Assembly: GCA_964386435.1 (NCBI GenBank)
Contig: CAYLSV010000001.1
Span: 73,550 to 137,549, forward strand
DNA length: 64,000 bases
Direction of reading: 5' to 3'
Origin: CAYLSV01 sp964386435
GTDB taxonomy: Bacteria > Planctomycetota > Phycisphaerae > Tepidisphaerales > Tepidisphaeraceae
This document shows positions 45,806-54,813 of the stretch, in pieces. The first letter of the stretch is position 1. Every line of letters starts with the position of its first letter. Both the position numbers and the translations under genes were made by a program. The notes beneath the pieces are model-generated. The model saw nothing but the letters and a program-made list of their open reading frames with translations, did not search any database and was not told the DNA's origin.

Positions 45806-45834
45806 AATGTAATGTGAAAACGCGTCCTTGTCCA
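45806..45834 (-). promoter_or_regulatory. Promoter of the heparinase-like gene
   Basis: On the minus strand TGGACA (45834-45829) and TACATT (45811-45806) are spaced by 17 bases, followed by a leader of about 25 bases. The spacer contains GTTTTCACATTACATT, which differs by one base from the matching stretch upstream of the sulfatase gene at 52781, and ACAAGG after the -35 is also shared. Confidence 0.6.
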
Positions 45835-45900
45835 CGCACGAGCGAAGTGGTTTTCGCGGCATTTGCGGCAGATTCGGGAAGATGCCACCGACTATTCCGT

Positions 45901-45928
45901 TTGACAAGGTCGGATATTCAAGTAGATT
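45901..45928 (+). promoter_or_regulatory. Promoter of the first LacI-type gene
   Basis: TTGACA (45901-45906) and TAGATT (45923-45928) with a 16-base spacer, the same spacing as the promoters at 32071 and 55914. TAGGAG, a good Shine-Dalgarno, follows at 45935-45940. Confidence 0.55.
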
Positions 45929-45946
45929 GTCACTTAGGAGCCTTCG

Positions 45947-46966
45947 TTGTCCATCACTCGAGTAGCCAAGATTGCCGGCGTGTCGCACGCGACCGTGTCG
46001 AACGTCATCAACAACCGCCCCAACGTCCGCGCCTCAACGGCCGAGGCGGTGCGGGATGCGATGGCCCAGATCAATTACAAGCCGCTGCCCGTCGGTTTGC
46101 GGCCCGGCCGGCGGCCCAACTCGGTCAAGGAGCCGCAAAAGACGCACCGGATCACCCTCGCCTGGCCCCACCGCGACGTGCGGAACAACCCGGTACCCAT
46201 GAGCATCATGCGCGGCGTTGCCGAGGAGCTGGCCGACCTTGGCATGCAGTTGGACGTCACGTTCGACGGTGTCGAGCAGCTCGACCGGCTGGGCCAAACG
46301 GCGACGAAGTCCGACGGCATCATTGTCATGGGCTTTGCCGAGCAGGCGGTGATCGAGCAGATCGGCCAGACGCCGCTGATGTTCATCGGGTCGCACGGCC
46401 CGCTGGACCGGGGCGACCGCGTCCGGTGCGACCACGATCAAGTAGCCCGCGAGGCTGCGGCATATCTGATCGAGCACGGGCACGGCGACGTGGTGTTCAT
46501 CAACCTGAGCCCGCGCCACCCGGCGTTCGTTCAGCGGAAAAATGCGTTTCGGCACGAGTGCGAGCGGCTTGGGGCAACGGTGCACATTCTCGAAGCCGCC
46601 GATCTGGTGGGCGAGCCGGGCCGCGTGTTCAGCGGCGACGGCGCGGCCGAGGTGGCGAGGGCACTGAGCGAGTTGCCGCTGGATCGCATTGGCGTGTTCG
46701 CCTCGTGCGACCAGTACTTGGCCGCCGTCGATCGCGAGTGCCGCCGCATCGGCTTCGACTTGATGAACCGCGTGACGGCCATCGCGTGCGACAACGACCC
46801 GGCGGCGCTGGAGAGCATGGTGCCCCAGCCAGCGACCTTCGACATCCAGCCGGAAACCATCGGTCGCCTGGCCGCGAACCGGCTGGTTGAGCGGATCAAC
46901 CACCCGTTCACCTTCGGCCAACAAACCACCCTCGTCCCGGCGAAGCTCGTTGAGCCGACCCCCTGA
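45947..46966 (+). CDS. LacI-family transcriptional regulator
   Basis: A 339-residue repressor starting at TTG with TAGGAG six bases upstream. The helix-turn-helix and hinge read SITRVAKIAGVSHATVSNVINNRPNVRASTAEAV. The periplasmic-binding-protein-like effector domain follows (ITLAWPHRDVRNNPVPMSIMRGVAEELADLGMQLDVTF, GIIVMGFAEQAVIEQI, FIGSHGPLDRGDRVRCDH). It closely resembles the LacI protein at 55963 (shared IGSHGPLDxGDRVRCDH, CDNxPAALxxxxPxPATFDxxPE), so the two arose by duplication. It probably senses a sugar from the target glycan and controls the neighbouring genes, including the PEP-CTERM gene 72 bases downstream. Confidence 0.93.
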   Translation: MSITRVAKIAGVSHATVSNVINNRPNVRASTAEAVRDAMAQINYKPLPVGLRPGRRPNSVKEPQKTHRITLAWPHRDVRNNPVPMSIMRGVAEELADLGMQLDVTFDGVEQLDRLGQTATKSDGIIVMGFAEQAVIEQIGQTPLMFIGSHGPLDRGDRVRCDHDQVAREAAAYLIEHGHGDVVFINLSPRHPAFVQRKNAFRHECERLGATVHILEAADLVGEPGRVFSGDGAAEVARALSELPLDRIGVFASCDQYLAAVDRECRRIGFDLMNRVTAIACDNDPAALESMVPQPATFDIQPETIGRLAANRLVERINHPFTFGQQTTLVPAKLVEPTP

Positions 46967-47038
46967 CCCATCTCGTTCACGTCCCGCGACGGCAAAGCAG
47001 TCGGCCGCGGAGGAAACCCACTTTTGAGGAGAAAACCC

Positions 47039-47836
47039 ATGTCCATCGTCAAACCCGCCCTCGCCCTCGCCACCTTCGGCATCGCCACCAGCAGCGCCTC
47101 GGCCGCTGTATTGGTCGCCGACACCTACGTTCAGCGTCAAGACATCACAGACACGACGCCGCCCTCATCGGACCGCAACGACGACACTATCAAGCTGCGT
47201 GTCGGCGGCACCGGCGGCGCGGTTGATGATGATCGCGTCGGCCTCGTCCGTTTCGGCGTCAACGAAGTCGGTCCCAGCGTCGGATCGAGCTTGACGCTGA
47301 CGGTCAGCAACAGCCCTCGCTCCGCCAGCGCCGCCGATCCGCTAACGCTCCGCCTGTATGGGGTGAACAATGGGCTCTACGAGGACACGTTCACGGAGAA
47401 CACTGGCTCTAACCCGTTCACCACTTACGACCCGTCGGCGAACGGTGGGATGGGTGACTTCGTCATCGATGCCCTCGACACCTCCGGCAACCTTGTCGGC
47501 GAAGGCAACGTCTTCTCCAACGGCCCACTCGAGACGCTGCAGATCGAATCGAATTTGACACAAGGGGATGTGATTACGATCATCGGTGCCTCGCTCGACG
47601 CGTTCATCTCGACGGCCACCACGACGGCAGATGACGACTTGACGTTCATCCTGACGCTCGCCGGTTCGGCTCGTTCGGCCGATCAGAGCTTGGAATTCTT
47701 TTCGTCCAACACGCCCGGCAATTCGAGCGTGCCTGATTCGCCGCCGACTCTGAACGTTGTCGTGCCTGAGCCGAGCAGTGCGCTCATGGGTGGCGTGATG
47801 GGCTTGGCGTTGCTGGGCCGCCGGTACCGCCGATGA
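47039..47836 (+). CDS. DNRLRE-domain PEP-CTERM surface protein
   Basis: A 265-residue protein: signal peptide (PALALATFGIATSSASAAV), DNRLRE-like domain (LVADTYVQRQDITD, DDTIKLRVGG, DDDRVGLVRFGV, LTLRLYGVNNG), and a PEP-CTERM tag (VPEPSSALMGGVMGLALLG, RRYRR). GAGGAGAAAACCC precedes the ATG. It resembles the protein at 57003 and, less, that at 33036. Its position directly after a LacI regulator, repeated at the second locus, suggests a displayed glycan-binding protein under local control. It belongs to a likely operon LacI, PEP-CTERM, pseudopilin, GH78. Confidence 0.83.
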   Translation: MSIVKPALALATFGIATSSASAAVLVADTYVQRQDITDTTPPSSDRNDDTIKLRVGGTGGAVDDDRVGLVRFGVNEVGPSVGSSLTLTVSNSPRSASAADPLTLRLYGVNNGLYEDTFTENTGSNPFTTYDPSANGGMGDFVIDALDTSGNLVGEGNVFSNGPLETLQIESNLTQGDVITIIGASLDAFISTATTTADDDLTFILTLAGSARSADQSLEFFSSNTPGNSSVPDSPPTLNVVVPEPSSALMGGVMGLALLGRRYRR

Positions 47837-47909
47837 ATGGATGCGGCTTGTGCCGCGGCCGGACTTGATCGTTCGGCCACGGTCTGTTTTGGTTGTTTCA
47901 GGAGGATTC

Positions 47910-48788
47910 ATGAGTGTTATTCCAGCCCGTCGCCGTGTTCGTGCCTTCACGCTTGTGGAGTTGCTCGTCGTCATCGGCATCATCGCCCTGCTCGTCAGCA
48001 TCCTGTTGCCCTCGCTCTCGGCGGCCCGGCAGTCGGCGGCGACGGTCAAGTGCCTGAGCAACCTGCGGCAACTCGGCACCGCGTCGGCGTTCTACGCCAA
48101 CGACAATGACTTCTCCCTCCGCGGCTGGACTGTCGTTCCGTCGAGCTCAACCGATCCGCGGGATAACCGCTGGTGGCTGGGGCTGGCACCCTACCTGTTC
48201 TCCGGCAACACCGAAGTCACCAGCGGCGGCGGCAGCCTCATCCTGACGCCCGGTTTGGCCGAGGCGTTCTCGAAGCTCAACTGCCCAAGCACCGACGAGC
48301 TCGACGGCTACGGCGCGATCGGCCGCGACCCGGACACCGGCGCGCTCCGCCGCATCATCGGCATCACCTATGCGGTGAACGACGTGTTCTCCGTGAAGGA
48401 GACTCTCGGTGCCCGCCCGAACCCGTCGCCGCGCGTCACGTCGGTGCCGAGTGCGTCGGAGACGCTCTACATGGGCGACGGCTGGGCGATCATGAAGCCG
48501 AGCAACAACAGCGCGAACTGGGCCGCCCCCGCCTTCGATTGGGACGGGCGGGTGCCGTACGAGTACACGCCGGGCATGTACCACGCCACCGAAGCCAACG
48601 GTAACCCCCGCTACGCCGGGCCGAGCTCGTCGGGCATTCGGCCGAACCAGTACGGGTTTACCTACTTCGCCCACCGCGGCGTCCGGATGAACGGCGTCTT
48701 CGTCGATGGCCACGCGGCGACGCTGGAGGCGACCATCGACAATGGTCTGCGTCGCTCGTTGCTTGACCCTTGGAACGCGGACGACTGA
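47910..48788 (+). CDS. Type II secretion-like pseudopilin
   Basis: A 292-residue pseudopilin with the motif AFTLVELLVVIGIIALLVSILLPSL after a basic leader (VIPARRRVR), then CLSNLRQLGTASAFYANDN and, near the C-terminus, YFAHRGVRMNGVFVDGHAATLE, the H-x-G...DGH element of DUF1559-like proteins. GGAGGA lies four bases before the ATG. Its TGA overlaps the ATG of the GH78-like gene (TGATG), so a pseudopilin is coupled to a glycosidase inside a polysaccharide operon, which suggests a role in secretion or capture of that substrate rather than in motility. Confidence 0.85.
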   Translation: MSVIPARRRVRAFTLVELLVVIGIIALLVSILLPSLSAARQSAATVKCLSNLRQLGTASAFYANDNDFSLRGWTVVPSSSTDPRDNRWWLGLAPYLFSGNTEVTSGGGSLILTPGLAEAFSKLNCPSTDELDGYGAIGRDPDTGALRRIIGITYAVNDVFSVKETLGARPNPSPRVTSVPSASETLYMGDGWAIMKPSNNSANWAAPAFDWDGRVPYEYTPGMYHATEANGNPRYAGPSSSGIRPNQYGFTYFAHRGVRMNGVFVDGHAATLEATIDNGLRRSLLDPWNADD

Positions 48789-50881
48789 TGCGGCCGATCT
48801 GGGGTCACGATGAAGGCGGCCGCTACCGCTTGTTCCGCCGCCGCATGCGGCTGGACGGGCCGGGCGAGCTGCGGCTGTTCGCCGAAGGCTTCTATCACGT
48901 TTGGCTCGACGGCGAGCACCTCGGCCGCGGGCCGGTGCCGCACCATCCGGATGAGCTGCCGATCGACGTCTACCCGCTGGCCGAGGGTGAGCACCTTGTC
49001 GCGGTGCTGGTCTACGTGCCAGGGCTGGCGACGCTGAACTACATCCCGACCGGTCGGCCGGGGCTGTGGGCGGAGGTGACGGCCGCGGGTTCACCGGCCG
49101 CGGGTTCACCGGCGGCGGGTTCACCGGCGGCGGGTGAGTGGAAGACGACAACCCGCACGGGCTATCGCAGCCACGTGCCTCGGCGGACGCTGCTGCTGGG
49201 GCACGTCGAGCACCTCGTGCTCACGGAGCACCCGATCGGGTGGCAGCAACCGGCCTTCGACGACAACGCATGGCCGACGGCGATACTGGTGGAGCCGCCA
49301 ACTTATTTGAAGCCGCCGATGCCCCGGCCGGTGCCGACGCTGCGGCACGATGTGGTCACGGCCAAACACATCGACACCTTCGCCCTCGCCAAGCCGCCCG
49401 AGCCGCTGTCGCCCGGCCCCGGCACCATCGATCGGCAAGGCATCGCCGGCACCGCCGCCTACGGCACCGCCCTCATGAACGCCGGCTGGACGCGGACGGA
49501 TCACGCCGCCGGCGACGTCGCGCTCGTCTACGACCTCGGCGGCGAATACGTCGGCGAGCCGTTGCTCGAGCTCACCAGCGACGGCCCGGGCATTATCGAC
49601 TTCGGCTTCGCCGAGTTGCTCGACGACGAGGGCCGCCCGGCCCTGATGATGAAGGGCGGCAGCTACGCCAATCGCGTCGAAACGCCCGGCGGCCGAATGA
49701 GCTTCGAGGGCCTCGCCTACTCCGGCATGCGCTACCTCGCCGTGATGCTCCGCGGGTTCGACACGTTGCCGACGATGCATCAGGTTGGCGTGCGGGCATC
49801 GACGCCGGCGCTGCGTTTGCGACCACCGCCGCCTTCGGGGGATGCGGACCTTGATCGGGTACTCGAGCTTTGCACGCGGACGATTCGTGTCGGTGTGCAG
49901 GAGATTCTCGCCGACTGCCCCACCCGCGAGCAGGCGATGTATCTTGGCGACGGCCACCACATCGCCCGGTGGCTCGCCCGCCTCACCGGCGACACGTCCC
50001 ATTGGCGACGCCTCGTCCGCGGCCAATTCGCCCGCCCCGCCGACAACGGCTTGATTCGTTCCGTCGTCTTTTCGGCCGGACCGGTGATGCTGCTGGATTA
50101 CAATTTGCTGGGCATCATCGGCACCCGCGACTACCACGCCGCCGACGACGACGTGGCGACCGTCGCCGACGTGCTGCCGACCGCCCGCGGCGTCTACGCC
50201 TGGTTCGCCCGGCAACTCGCCGCCGACGGTATCCTGCGCGACGACCTCAGTCAGTTCGAACGCGGCAGCCAGCGGGAGGAGCGGTATGACCCGACGCTGC
50301 CTAACGGCGAGGTTCACCGCAACCTGTTCATCGACCACCCCGGCATGGGCTGGCACAACATCGGCGAGCCGGGCATCGACCGCCGAGGCACGAACGCCGC
50401 CATCAACGCGCTGCTGTCGATAACCGAGCGTGCGCTGGCCGATCTCGAAGACGCCGTGGGTTCACCGGCTGATGCGATGAAGCTGCGAGCTCGCGCCAAC
50501 GCCCGCCGCGACCCGGCCCGGTCCCTCTTCTTCGACGGCAAGCACTTCCGCGACGGGGCGGGTTCGCCGCAGATCAGCCAGCAGACCCACGTGTGGGCGA
50601 CACTCGCCGGCTGGTCCGATCCCGTTGAGGCCGCAACCTACCTCGAGCCGTTGTTCGCCACGCCGCCACCCGACGCGGCCGTGTGCGGGCCGTACTTCTG
50701 GACGTTCGCCATCGCGGCGCTGCGTTACGCCAACCTTGAGGCGCTTGCGCGGCAACGGGTGATCGACCTCTGGACGCCCATGCTCGATGCCGGCGCGACA
50801 ACCACTTGGGAGACTTTTAACGGCGACGCCTACGACTCCCGCTGCCACCCGTGGAGTTGTGCCCCGCTCGACCTGGTGTGA
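48788..50881 (+). CDS. GH78-like alpha-L-rhamnosidase
   Basis: A 697-residue enzyme without a signal peptide. The N-terminal beta domain contains FYHVWLDGEHLGRGPVPHHPDELPIDVYPL, a later one has DVALVYDLGGEYVGEPLLELTSDGPGIIDFGFAE, and the catalytic alpha/alpha-barrel starts at LELCTRTIRVGVQEILADCPTREQAMYLGDGHH, where the E and D of the DCPxRE...GD motif are the expected catalytic acids. The barrel ends with TTWETFNGDAYDSRCHPWS. It should release rhamnose or a related deoxysugar in the cytoplasm. A 15-base tandem repeat (AAGSP units) sits in the N-terminal domain. The ATG shares a base with the pilin stop codon. Confidence 0.82.
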   Translation: MRPIWGHDEGGRYRLFRRRMRLDGPGELRLFAEGFYHVWLDGEHLGRGPVPHHPDELPIDVYPLAEGEHLVAVLVYVPGLATLNYIPTGRPGLWAEVTAAGSPAAGSPAAGSPAAGEWKTTTRTGYRSHVPRRTLLLGHVEHLVLTEHPIGWQQPAFDDNAWPTAILVEPPTYLKPPMPRPVPTLRHDVVTAKHIDTFALAKPPEPLSPGPGTIDRQGIAGTAAYGTALMNAGWTRTDHAAGDVALVYDLGGEYVGEPLLELTSDGPGIIDFGFAELLDDEGRPALMMKGGSYANRVETPGGRMSFEGLAYSGMRYLAVMLRGFDTLPTMHQVGVRASTPALRLRPPPPSGDADLDRVLELCTRTIRVGVQEILADCPTREQAMYLGDGHHIARWLARLTGDTSHWRRLVRGQFARPADNGLIRSVVFSAGPVMLLDYNLLGIIGTRDYHAADDDVATVADVLPTARGVYAWFARQLAADGILRDDLSQFERGSQREERYDPTLPNGEVHRNLFIDHPGMGWHNIGEPGIDRRGTNAAINALLSITERALADLEDAVGSPADAMKLRARANARRDPARSLFFDGKHFRDGAGSPQISQQTHVWATLAGWSDPVEAATYLEPLFATPPPDAAVCGPYFWTFAIAALRYANLEALARQRVIDLWTPMLDAGATTTWETFNGDAYDSRCHPWSCAPLDLV
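49082..49135 (+). repeat. 15-base coding tandem repeat (AAGSP units)
   Basis: GCCGCGGGTTCACCG is repeated three times with one third-position change (GCC to GCG), followed by a partial fourth unit. It encodes AAGSP x3 plus AAG inside the GH78-like gene. Because the unit is five codons, copy-number change would lengthen or shorten the linker without breaking the frame. Confidence 0.85.
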
Positions 50882-50882
50882 G

Positions 50883-52781
50883 CTATTCCGAAAAATTCCA
50901 GGACTTCACGAGTTTCCCGTCGACGTCGAGCAGGCGGACGTAGTCGATCTCCACGGTGCCGGTTTCGTTGATCGGGTCGATGCGCAACGCGGTCAGCGGC
51001 GCCTCGGGCCTGATCGTGACGCGGGCGACGTCGATCTTCTGGCTCACGCCGAAGTCGAAGACGACGCGGGCGTCCCGGTTGAAGTCAGGCCGTTGCTCGG
51101 TGGCCAGGTAGATCTCGCCTTCGCCGCCGGCGGTGGCTTTCAGGCGAAGCTCCAGCGTGTGTTCGCCGACGATCGGCGGCACGTTGCCGGCGATCATGTA
51201 CGGGTCGTGGCCTACGCATTCGAGGATCAAGCGGCCGCCGCGCAGCTCGCCGATCAGGTGCTTGCGTGTCTCCCAGCCGCCGAACGTCGCGATAACCGGC
51301 GTGCCCTTCAGCGGCCCTTTGTAGCCGGGGTTGGCTGTCGGAATGATCGCGTCGGTCTCAGTCAGCTTCGCATCGAGCTTCACCTTCATCGCCGCGTACA
51401 GATCCGGATTTTCCCCCGACAAGTCGCGAGTTTCGCCAAGATCCTCGGCGAGATCGTACAGCTCGAATCGGTCGCCGCCGTCGGGCAGATCGGCGTAGAA
51501 CCGGATGATTTTCAGATCGCCATCGCGCAGACTCGACGACGGCTGGTAGCCCGGCCGCAGGCCCCGGCCGTGGGGGAAGTGGACGAAAATCGTCCGGTCC
51601 GCCAGCGCCTCCGGCACCGGCTCGCCCAGCAGCACGGGGCTGATGTCGTGGCCGTCGAACGCGATCGGCTCGCTCGGCGTCACACCTGCAAGGTTGGCCA
51701 CCGTCGGGAACACGTCGATGCTGCCGGTCAGCACGCTACTCACCCGGTTCGCCGGAATCTTCGGCGGGTACACCACCGCCATCGGCACGCGGGTGCCGCC
51801 CTCGTAGATCGTTGCTTTGCCGCCACGCAGCGGGGCGTTGCTCGTCACCGGGCGGTCGTCGTATCCGTGCTTCGCTGGCGGCTCCCAATGCACGCCGCCG
51901 TTGTCGCTGAGGAAGACGATGATGGTGTTGTCGGCCTGCCCCGTCTCGTCGAGCCGCGCCATGATGCGGCCGACGGTGTCGTCAAATGCCGCGATCATGC
52001 CGCCCATCACCGGCGAACGCTGGTGGGCCTCTTCATCGACCCATTCCTTGAACTTTTCCAGCAGTTCCGGCTTCACGTCGCGGGTCTGGTCCCACGGGCT
52101 GTGCACGCTGAACGCCCAGTAACTGACAAACCACGGCTCGTCCGACGGCTCAATGAAGTCGATTACCTCGTCAGCCATTCGATCGTCGATGTGCTCGCCG
52201 GGGTCGCCCGCGCCCATGTTGCCGACGCCGCGGAAGTCCCACGGTGCGAGGAACGACGGCCGCGGGCCGGAGCCGTACCAGTGCGGCTTGTCGACGTCGT
52301 AGCCGTGGGCCAGCGGCGAGTAAGGGTCCCGGCCGAGGTGCCATTTGCCGAAGTGGCCGGTGCGATAGCCCTGTTCTTGAAACACCTCCGCCAGCGTCAG
52401 ATACCTTGTATTCAGGCGTGTCACCGTGTCCGCCTCGAGCCACCGCAACTCCGGCCGGCCGCTCATCAGATTCTGCTCGAGTACGACCGGTTGGTGATGC
52501 CCGCGTGGCGCGGTCAGCCCGATCCGGGCCGGGTGCAAGCCGGTGAGGATGCTCGCCCGCGTCGGCGAGCACAACGGGCTGGCCGAGTAGGCGTTGTCGA
52601 ACCGCATGCCACGCCGCATCAACTCGTCGATGTGCGGCGTCTCGTAGAACGTGCTGCCCTGGATCGACAAGTCCATCCAACCCAGGTCATCCGCCAGGAT
52701 GATCAACACGTTCGGCCGCTCCGCCCGAGCGACCGCGGCGAGAAATAGCGAGCAGATCAGGGCAAGGAGGTATCGCATCAT
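50883..52781 (-). CDS. Secreted family S1 sulfatase
   Basis: A 632-residue arylsulfatase-like enzyme with a signal peptide (RYLLALICSLFLAAVARA). Metal ligands are in NVLIILADDLGW; the formylglycine cysteine is C71 in CSPTRASILTG. GYRTGHFGKWHLG, HSPWDQTRD, FLSDNGGVHWEPP and the Lys/His region LRGGKATIYEGGTRVP follow. After the catalytic domain (ending near YKGPLKGTPVIATFGGW) is a C-terminal beta-sandwich (VGEHTLELRLKATAGGEGEIYL) that may bind carbohydrate. It would remove sulfate esters from a glycan after export. It is the paralogue of the next gene upstream. Two adjacent ATGs could start; GGAGG lies just ahead on the template of the leader. Confidence 0.93.
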   Translation of the reverse strand: MMRYLLALICSLFLAAVARAERPNVLIILADDLGWMDLSIQGSTFYETPHIDELMRRGMRFDNAYSASPLCSPTRASILTGLHPARIGLTAPRGHHQPVVLEQNLMSGRPELRWLEADTVTRLNTRYLTLAEVFQEQGYRTGHFGKWHLGRDPYSPLAHGYDVDKPHWYGSGPRPSFLAPWDFRGVGNMGAGDPGEHIDDRMADEVIDFIEPSDEPWFVSYWAFSVHSPWDQTRDVKPELLEKFKEWVDEEAHQRSPVMGGMIAAFDDTVGRIMARLDETGQADNTIIVFLSDNGGVHWEPPAKHGYDDRPVTSNAPLRGGKATIYEGGTRVPMAVVYPPKIPANRVSSVLTGSIDVFPTVANLAGVTPSEPIAFDGHDISPVLLGEPVPEALADRTIFVHFPHGRGLRPGYQPSSSLRDGDLKIIRFYADLPDGGDRFELYDLAEDLGETRDLSGENPDLYAAMKVKLDAKLTETDAIIPTANPGYKGPLKGTPVIATFGGWETRKHLIGELRGGRLILECVGHDPYMIAGNVPPIVGEHTLELRLKATAGGEGEIYLATEQRPDFNRDARVVFDFGVSQKIDVARVTIRPEAPLTALRIDPINETGTVEIDYVRLLDVDGKLVKSWNFSE

Positions 52782-52799
52782 CAGGCCGGGCAGCGGCGG

Positions 52800-52828
52800 A
52801 ATGTAAAGTGAAAACTGGCCCTTGTCAA
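52800..52828 (-). promoter_or_regulatory. Promoter of the first sulfatase
   Basis: Minus strand TTGACA (52828-52823), 17-base spacer, TACATT (52805-52800), then a leader of about 18 bases. The spacer and -10 region GTTTTCACTTTACATT match those of the heparinase-like gene at one-base difference. Confidence 0.6.
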
Positions 52829-52842
52829 AACCGCTGATTTGC

Positions 52843-54762
52843 TCAGAAGCCCCACTCCGCGAGGATCTGCCCGTCCGGCCGGGTGAGCCTGATCCAGTCG
52901 ATCTCGATGGTGGATACCGCGTTCGTCGGGTCCAGCCGCAGGGCTGTGAGCGGCGCGTCTGCGTTGAACGGCACCGCCACCTCCCGAATCTGGTTCCCGA
53001 TCGGCGGTTCAAACTGTGCCCGGTTCATGCCGAAGTTGTCGCGGGTCGGCGTGGTCCAGTGGACGGAGGCCTCGTCGCCGGCGGACGCCTTCATGCGCAG
53101 GGTGAGCACGAGCTGGCCCTCGACTGCCGGCGGGTCGTCGGCGATCAGGTAGGGGTCGTTGCCGAACGCATCGAGCATGAGTCGGCCGCCCCGAGCCGAG
53201 CCTTGAGCTTCTTTGTGGACCCGCCAGCCGTCGTGGGTGAAGCGGGTGAAATTGCGTGCCGCCGCACCGGCATAGCCGAGGTTGGCCGTCGGGATGATGG
53301 CTTGCGTCTCGTCCAGCCGTTCCTGCAGCAACGCCTTCATCGTGTTGAGCTTGTTGACCTCCACGGCGGCGAGATCATTCTGCTCCCCCAGATCGACGGC
53401 TAAATCGTAAAGTTCATACCGATCCGTCGGCGTCGCACCCTCGGGCGCATCGGCCGGCAGATCGGCAAAGAACCGGATGATTTTCCAATGCCCGTCAATG
53501 AGGCTCGACGACGGCTGATACCCCGGCCGATCACCGCGGCCGTGCGGAAAATGGACGAACAACGGCTTCCGTTCGAACGCCTTCTGCTGTAGCGCTGGGG
53601 CGAAGTTGACACCATCCAGTTCCACATCAACCGGCAGCGGCAGGTTCAGCAGATCGGCGACCGTCGGGAGCATGTCGACGCTGCTCACGAGCGCGTCGGA
53701 CGTCGTGCCGGGTTTGATGTTGCCCGGCCAGACGAGGGCCAGCGGGACGCGGGTTCCGCCTTCATAGATGGTCGCTTTGCCGCCGCGGAGCGGGGCGTTG
53801 CTCGTGATCGGCCGGTCGGCCCATCCCTGAGTTGCCGGAGCCCGCCAATGCACGCCGCCGTTGTCGCTGGTGAAGACGATCAGCGTGTTTTCAGTCTCAC
53901 CCGTGGCGTCAAGGTGGTCGAGCACGCGGCCGATCTGAGCGTCCACCGCCTCGATCATCGCCCCCATCACCGGCTGGCGTTGCGCGTCGGCCGGGTCGAT
54001 CCGGTCGATGTACTTCGCCAGCACTTCCGGGTGAACGTCGCGGTTCCGGTTCCACGGCCCGTGGACGCCGAAGGTCCAGTAGGTGATGAAGAACGGGGCA
54101 TCGCCGGAGTCTGCAATGAAGTCGATCACCGCGTCGGCGGTGAGTTCCTCGACGTGCGTGCCGGCCGGGGCGTTGCCAAAACTGTGGGCGTCGTGGTGGG
54201 TGAAGGGCGCGATGTGGCTGCCGGGCCGGCCGGGGCCGAACCAGCCGGGCACGTCAACATCGAAGCCGTGGGCCAGCGGCGAGAACGGCTCTCGGCCCAA
54301 ATGCCACTTGCCGAAGTGCCCGGTCGCGAAGCCCGCCTCCTGAAACAGCTCGGCCATGGTGTAGTACGCCGGATCGAGCCGCGTGACGCTGCCCGCCTCC
54401 AGCCACGGCAACTCCGCCCGGCCCGGCAACAGGATTTGCTCAAGCACCACCGCCCGATGATGGGCACGCGGCGCCGTCATGCCGATGCGTGCCGGGTGGA
54501 TGCCGGTCAAAATGCTCGCCCGCGTTGGCGAACACAGCGGGCTGGCGGTGTGGGCGTTGGTGAACCGCATGCCGCGGGCGACGAGGCGGTCGAGGTTGGG
54601 CGTGTCGTAGAACGTGCTGCCGTAGCTGCCCAGATCGCGCCAGCCGAGGTCGTCGACGAGGATGAGAATCACGTTCGGCGGCCGAGCCGGTTCGGCGCGG
54701 GCGGCGAGCGGGCGGCACAGCGCCACGAGGAGCGCGAGCACGATGAGTCGAAGGAGCGTCAT
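52843..54762 (-). CDS. Secreted family S1 sulfatase
   Basis: A 639-residue sulfatase with a signal peptide (LIVLALLVALCRPLAARAEP). Metal site NVILILVDDLGWRDLGSYGSTFYDTPN, formylglycine cysteine C77 in CSPTRASILTG, GFATGHFGKWHLG, VHGPWNRNRD, FTSDNGGVHWRAP and LRGGKATIYEGGTRVPLALVWPG are all present. As in its neighbour a C-terminal beta-sandwich follows the catalytic domain (GQLVLTLRMKASAGDEASVHW). The two sulfatases are tandem duplicates but differ throughout, so they probably act on different sulfate positions of one glycan. It is divergent from the GH29 gene, with only about 50 bases between the starts. Confidence 0.93.
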   Translation of the reverse strand: MTLLRLIVLALLVALCRPLAARAEPARPPNVILILVDDLGWRDLGSYGSTFYDTPNLDRLVARGMRFTNAHTASPLCSPTRASILTGIHPARIGMTAPRAHHRAVVLEQILLPGRAELPWLEAGSVTRLDPAYYTMAELFQEAGFATGHFGKWHLGREPFSPLAHGFDVDVPGWFGPGRPGSHIAPFTHHDAHSFGNAPAGTHVEELTADAVIDFIADSGDAPFFITYWTFGVHGPWNRNRDVHPEVLAKYIDRIDPADAQRQPVMGAMIEAVDAQIGRVLDHLDATGETENTLIVFTSDNGGVHWRAPATQGWADRPITSNAPLRGGKATIYEGGTRVPLALVWPGNIKPGTTSDALVSSVDMLPTVADLLNLPLPVDVELDGVNFAPALQQKAFERKPLFVHFPHGRGDRPGYQPSSSLIDGHWKIIRFFADLPADAPEGATPTDRYELYDLAVDLGEQNDLAAVEVNKLNTMKALLQERLDETQAIIPTANLGYAGAAARNFTRFTHDGWRVHKEAQGSARGGRLMLDAFGNDPYLIADDPPAVEGQLVLTLRMKASAGDEASVHWTTPTRDNFGMNRAQFEPPIGNQIREVAVPFNADAPLTALRLDPTNAVSTIEIDWIRLTRPDGQILAEWGF

Positions 54763-54813
54763 GGGCGTCAGGTGGTTGCGTTGTCAGTTACAATAACGTA
54801 CCGTGCGAGCCTC

